Origin: Ignelater luminosus
Taxonomy: Eukaryota > Arthropoda > Insecta > Coleoptera > Elateridae
Direction of reading: 5' to 3'
Assembly (NCBI GenBank): GCA_011009095.1
Contig: VTPC01091063.1
Location: 130,326 to 194,325, forward strand
Length of the DNA: 64,000 bases
A program made the translations under genes and the position numbers. The notes beneath the pieces are model-generated. The model searched no databases. It was given only the letters and a program-made list of their open reading frames with translations, and had not been told where the DNA came from. This document shows, in pieces, positions 59,999-64,000 of this stretch; the first letter of the stretch is position 1, and every line of letters begins with the position of its first letter.

Positions 59999-60762
59999 AT
60001 ACTACTTCTAATACGAATTGACCAGTGATGACACCTGTCTTAAATAGGCTTTATTAGTGTCTAAGGTGGCACAGGCCCAAGCAATGCCAACGTGGGTTCC
60101 AGCCTGGAGCCGGGAAGGAATTTCTCAAATCTTGTATCTAATCCCAGGGGCTGCATGACCATGTAGTTGGTGCTCAAATTAAGAAAAAAGAGAACGAGTC
60201 TAATTAGAAAGATACTCAAAATTTTATAACCAGTTTCACCAAGACAAGTTTATTTTACTGGGTCTAAGTTTATTTTACCGACATTTTGTTGGTTATGCAG
60301 CAGAAAAAGTTAAATATAACCAAACCAGAATTTGACCCAGTTTTAGGCTAAAACCTTTTTAGTGAATCTGGCTATTATTGTGTTTGGTAACAATTATTGA
60401 TTAGTTATTATTATTATTAACAATTGCAAAGATGCATATGGTGCACTTTCTACACCATCCAAAGAGTATTAAAACGATGTGGTGCACTCTAAATATTCCT
60501 CCGGGCCACATTATTGGCTATTGTGTTACCACGAATAGCACGCGAAGTTTCGGCTTCCTAACTCTACCTATTTTTGAAAACAGAGGAAAAGAAAAAAATG
60601 ATTACTAGTGACATTTGTTAACAGTCTGTATTTCTAAAAACTAAGCAAATTAGGAAACTTAAGAAAAAGAAAATTGTTGGTGTTTAGGACTGTAGTATGC
60701 TATAGTAACCATCAATGTTATCTAAATTTCAGGATTTTCAGAACTATGATTTAGAGATAGAC

Positions 60763-61305
60763 TGGTGAGCAAAAAACTTAGGTCACTTTGAAATTGTGTT
60801 GTCTTTTTGTTATTTTCTGTTCTAAGGTTATATTTGAAAATTGTAATTCATTGTTAATAGTCAATATTGAATCGGAAAGCATGAGTGCTGGCCAATCAAA
60901 CCACCTAATACGTACTTCATCCAGATATTCTCTGACAACTCTCGCTACGTGAGGTTTTGCGTTATCTTGCATGAAAATGCCATACTCGCCCATGGTGAAA
61001 ATGAAAGACATAACATGATCTTCTAGAACTGTCGTAATGTACCTGTGAGCTGTTAGGGAGCCATTCTGTATGAAGATTAACTCTATACGTGCTTGTGAAA
61101 ATATTCCTGCCCAAATCATAATCGACCCACCGCCGAATGGAAGTCGCTCGTCAATACAAACTGAAGCATATCTTTCTCCTAGTCTTCTCCGTAATATTTC
61201 TTTGAAAACTAATGACTCAGCGCCTACTAGTACAATGATTTACAATTTGCAAACATAAGCTTAGAACATCACAATTTCAAAGTGACCTAGATTTTTTGCT
61301 CGCCA
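60763..61305 (-). mobile_element. Internally deleted Tc1/mariner element, ~543 bp
   Basis: The left end TGGTGAGCAAAAAACTTAGG (continuing TCACTTTGAAATTGTG) is mirrored at 61270-61305 with about three mismatches over 36 bases. Between the ends lies one third of a transposase on the - strand. The N-terminal DNA-binding half is absent, so the element has lost its centre. A clear TA duplication was not read. Confidence 0.85.
60778..61119 (-). pseudogene. Tc1-type transposase fragment
   Basis: The - strand frame reads M-I-W-A-G-I-F-S, G-S-L-T-A-H-R-Y-I, then F-M-Q-D-N-A-K-P-H-V-A-R, the second catalytic Asp block of Tc1-like transposases, and W-F-D-W-P-A, where the W-P-A-R-S-P-D-L-N-P block should follow. 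There the frame is lost and it runs into the terminal repeat. The first catalytic Asp and the N-terminus are missing. Non-functional. Confidence 0.85.
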
Positions 61306-61407
61306 TGGACGTTCTTTATATGTATTAAAAATAAGTATTAGTACTGTCGTTGAAAATGTCTAGATCCTAATGCACTTGGAAAAATTAAGAAACTAATGTA
61401 TCGCGGT
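61306..61407. other. Spacer between two transposons
   Basis: About 100 bases without features. It ends with ATCGCGGT, the target duplication of the following hAT element. Confidence 0.5.
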
Positions 61408-63297
61408 CAGGGCCGGCGTAACCGGTAGGGCGAGCGGACAGCCGCCCAAGGGCAACCAAAATTCAAAACCAGCAAAAAATTTTAATAATAAAATAATATT
61501 ACATCGATTAAAAATATAAATGAAAATTATAAAAAACTATACACTAAAGATAAGCTATACGGTATAATAATTTGTGGACACTGACTACCAGCAACCAATA
61601 ACCGTTGAATTTATTTGTTAAGCGCACTTTTCTCTCCCTTTAAGCAGGTATAACTGGTATAACTGTGGAATTATTAGAAGCACCATAAACTAACATCCTG
61701 CAGTAAATACTTCCTTTTATCCTAATATAAATGCACTGTGGCAGGCAGGGCTCGTGCCCTAGGCGCCAATAGGAAGGGACGCCATTTGGTACCACTTGCT
61801 ATGTAGCACCTGTTTTTAACTTGGGCGTAAAAACTTGTAAAGCTAAGTACTTCGATTTTGAAAAAAGAAACAGTTCCTATTACAGAATCCTTCCTTGGTT
61901 TTACTCAGAGGAACCTGAAAGATGCTAAGGACTTAGTTGAGGCCATTTTGAACCAGTTAGAGAAGGATAAAATAGACTTGCAGAATTGTCGATCACAGTG
62001 CTATGATACCGCTGCTGTGATGGCTGGACACAAAAGTGGTGTTCAGGAAAGAATAAATGAGAAGAATCATTTGACAGTGCTTGTTGACTGTGATAACCAT
62101 TCACTCAACTTGGTTGGTGTACACGCAGCCAAACAGAACGCAATAATGGTAACATTTTTTGGAACGATTCAAACATTGTACGTATTTTTTTCCTCGTCAA
62201 CTCAACGCTGGGAAGAACTCAAAAACACAGTGCCTACAGTTCTTAAATCGGAGTCTATAACAAGATGGAGTACAAGAATAGAAGCTGTGAAGCCCACAAA
62301 TAAATACTTTGACAATATACTTCAAGTTCTCCAGGTTATGATGGACGATACATATGAGACTAGTAAAACCAGACAGACAGTTATACAGCCGTATGTTAAG
62401 TCACGATTTTCTGACTAGGTTTCTGGGATAAAGTACCCATTCTTATTGAACGGGTTCAAAAAAAAAACTGCAAGATCCGAACATGGACACGATGCTGCCT
62501 CAGATTGGAAAGCTCTCAGAGATCATTTTCAAGATGAAAGAGAAACTTTGGTAACTGAAGCTATAGAAGGTGGATTTATACTCTGTCAAGATGGGGATGT
62601 CGAAACCGAAGAACGACCAACACGAAAGAAAAGAATGACTCGTGAAACGTCGACCGATGCCGGATTAACAGCTAAACAGGAAATTGAAAGAGTCATGAAG
62701 GGAACAATTGACCGTCTTCCTACGGAAATGGCTGATAGGTTCACTCGTTTACATGAAACGGACGAGAAGTTTGGGCTTCTACTTGACGTTGAAGGATTGT
62801 TTCACAACAGTGACAGTGACGTCTTAAAACTAAAATGTAAAAATTCGAGAAACTTTTACAACTGCGATGTTTATGGTCAACAACCATAGCATTAAAATAT
62901 CAAGATGAGAGCGTATTTCCCAATCTTCGTATAGCGATTCAAGTAAGGTTAACAATTGCTGTATCCATTGTTAGTTGTGAGAGATCTTTCAGCAAATTAA
63001 AATTAATTTTAAATTACTTAAGAGCCTCCATAGATCAAAATCAATTATGCGATCTTGCTATATTGAGTATTGAAAGGGAAGAAGCTGCAAAGACTGATTT
63101 CGACTTTGTTATTGATACATTTGCATCAATGATGACAAGGAAGATACAGATTTAATAAGCTCCTTCTGGATAGACTGGATAGACAGTAATTCTAGTTACA
63201 GCCTAGCAGACAAAATGGTAAGATTTAGATCTATTAGAATCTAGGAAAACTGAATACATTTTGCCCAGGGGCGGCCAAAACTCTAGCACCGGCCCTG
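61408..63297 (+). mobile_element. hAT element, 1,890 bp, with perfect 8-bp target duplication
   Basis: The ends are CAGGGCCGGCG at the left and the inverse of CAGGGCCGGTG at the right. ATCGCGGT flanks the element on both sides (61400-61407 and 63298-63305). Both an 8-bp duplication and these ends define the hAT superfamily. The subterminal regions at both ends carry GC-rich CCGCCC(A/C)(A/T)GGGC-like words. The exact target duplication argues for a fairly young insertion, but the transposase inside is broken and lacks its N-terminal zinc-finger part. Confidence 0.93.
61858..63155 (+). pseudogene. Broken hAT transposase (DUF4371/TTF-type)
   Basis: Three pieces in different frames. The first, to a stop at 62418, has the RNase-H-like signature around N-C-R-S-Q-C-Y-D-T-A-A-V-M-A-G and N-H-S-L-N-L-V-G-V-H-A-A; family members usually read C-R-G-Q-G-Y-D-G-A-x-x-M-S-G. 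The second (62446-62889) is the charged insertion region with M-N-G-F-K-K-K. The third, ending at the stop 63153-63155, is the C-terminal dimerisation domain with S-C-E-R-S-F-S-K-L-K and L-A-I-L-S-I-E. The N-terminal BED/TTF zinc finger is missing. At least one stop and one frameshift separate the parts, so no active protein is predicted. Confidence 0.88.
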
Positions 63298-63469
63298 ATC
63301 GCGGTACACGGAAACACTGTTCATGGCTTGACTATGCGCGCATTTTTCTTATAATTATGTGGACCTGCTGCTAGCATCACTGTTACAATCAAGCATCTCT
63401 TACAATCACGGCATGGTAGATTATGCAAATTATATGTTCGTTATTATTTGAAATAAAACAAACCTGGAA

Positions 63470-63833
63470 GCTGAGAAAAAACGAATTCAGATAAGTCAAG
63501 TCCTACTATGATTGCCATTTAAAAAAATTAATTTTTTTGTTATAACTCAAAAACAATTGAACAAAATATAAATTTAGAACAGCAACATCAAATCATAGAA
63601 AGAAATTTCGGAAGAATTTCTTTTCCATTTTTTCAGATAAGGAAGGTACAGTCACTGGACGAAAATCGAAGAAATCAATTTTCGCCTATAACTTAAAACA
63701 AAAAAGAAATATTTATGTTCGGATTACAACAATGAACTCAGCAGAATTAACGTGTATTCAGTTATTTTCTAGTTCTTCTAGTTTTTGAGATATCCTGAAT
63801 TTACCTCGAATCTGGGCCACCCTGTAGCTTATT
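63470..63833. mobile_element. Dispersed repeat ending in CACCCTGTA (copy 2)
   Basis: Second copy of the repeat seen at 49825-50193, in the same orientation. It begins near GCTGAGAAAAAACGAATT and ends GGGCCACCCTGTAGC. Similarity is moderate, so both copies are old. Confidence 0.8.
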
Positions 63834-63875
63834 GAGTTACAAATTTAATAAGCTTAAAATTAGTTGACGGTTATA

Positions 63876-64000
63876 CGAGGGTGGTCTAAAAGTTTCCGAC
63901 CTCAACGTGAAGATGGCAGCACTCGTAAATAAAAGCTACTGAATTTCGTTGTTCATCTGTTGACAGTTACTCACCAAAGTTTCAGCCATTTTGGACGCGC
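63876..64000 (+). mobile_element. Left end of another mariner element, cut by the window end
   Basis: A TA at 63874-63875 is followed by CGAGGGTGGTCTAAAAGTTT, a typical mariner terminus related to, but different from, the CGAGGGTTGCTATTT end at 14235. The remaining ~100 bases match the usual untranslated leader length before a mariner transposase start codon. No coding sequence falls inside the window. Confidence 0.75.

Larger units (their letters stand above)
58534..60762. other. Intergenic after the S28 gene
   Basis: AT-rich, no gene recognised. It holds the S28 polyadenylation signal, a pyrimidine/T-rich degenerate repeat (59843-59998) and a locally GC-richer patch at 60060-60170 without recognised content. 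Confidence 0.6.

Noticed and set aside
59749-60028. Hydrophobic open stretches of 90 and 63 codons
   Set aside because: Encoded by a simple pyrimidine-rich repeat; composition artefact, not a membrane protein.
60060-60170. GC-richer patch as a possible RNA gene
   Set aside because: No tRNA box pattern or clear stem structure seen by eye.

Overview
The window looks like a piece of an arthropod, most probably insect, nuclear genome. It is AT-rich. Genes are split by GT-AG introns ranging from tens of bases to about 18 kb. The spaces between exons are filled with decayed DNA transposons (mariner/Tc1 and hAT). The recognisable host genes are animal genes: a calpain, hamartin/TSC1, ribosomal protein eL36 and a family S28 serine peptidase. 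There is one 400-base assembly gap (26119-26518). I cannot name the species.

Layout. (1) 1-28748: the 3' part of a calpain-family gene on the + strand, whose first exons lie before the window or were not recognised. Its visible exons are at 4513-4768, 22717-22975 and 27311-28748. The 17.9-kb intron between the first two carries a nearly intact mariner with one frameshift, an older mariner-like element with about 290-bp inverted ends, a long hairpin and several tandem duplications. The protein lacks the catalytic Cys and His, so it should be a pseudoprotease of the CalpC type. (2) 28749-32375: a patchwork of broken coding-like segments ending in an A-rich stretch, probably a dead retrocopy, followed by empty sequence. 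(3) 32376-38310, - strand: a gene of about 17 coding exons for a coiled-coil protein of about 1,100 residues with Pro/Cys repeats, not identified. (4) 38311-42158: intergenic, with a degenerate minisatellite and a MITE. (5) 42159-51656, + strand: a complete hamartin (TSC1) gene in 19 coding exons, about 1,147 residues. (6) 51657-55902: intergenic between convergent genes. (7) 55903-56238, - strand: ribosomal protein eL36, head to head with (8) 56805-58533, + strand: an S28 serine carboxypeptidase-like enzyme of 500 residues with a complete catalytic triad. (9) 58534-64000: a transposon-rich tail with an internally deleted Tc1/mariner copy, a hAT element with a perfect 8-bp target duplication, a dispersed repeat, and the first 125 bases of another mariner.

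The host genes have no evident shared pathway. The only close functional arrangement is the divergent eL36/S28 promoter region of 566 bp. I found no CRISPR array, no operon-like system and no convincing new biological system. The most notable points are the dead catalytic site of the calpain, the unidentified Pro/Cys coiled-coil gene with microexons, the probable retrocopy of an unrecognised gene, and several well-delimited transposons with readable ends.
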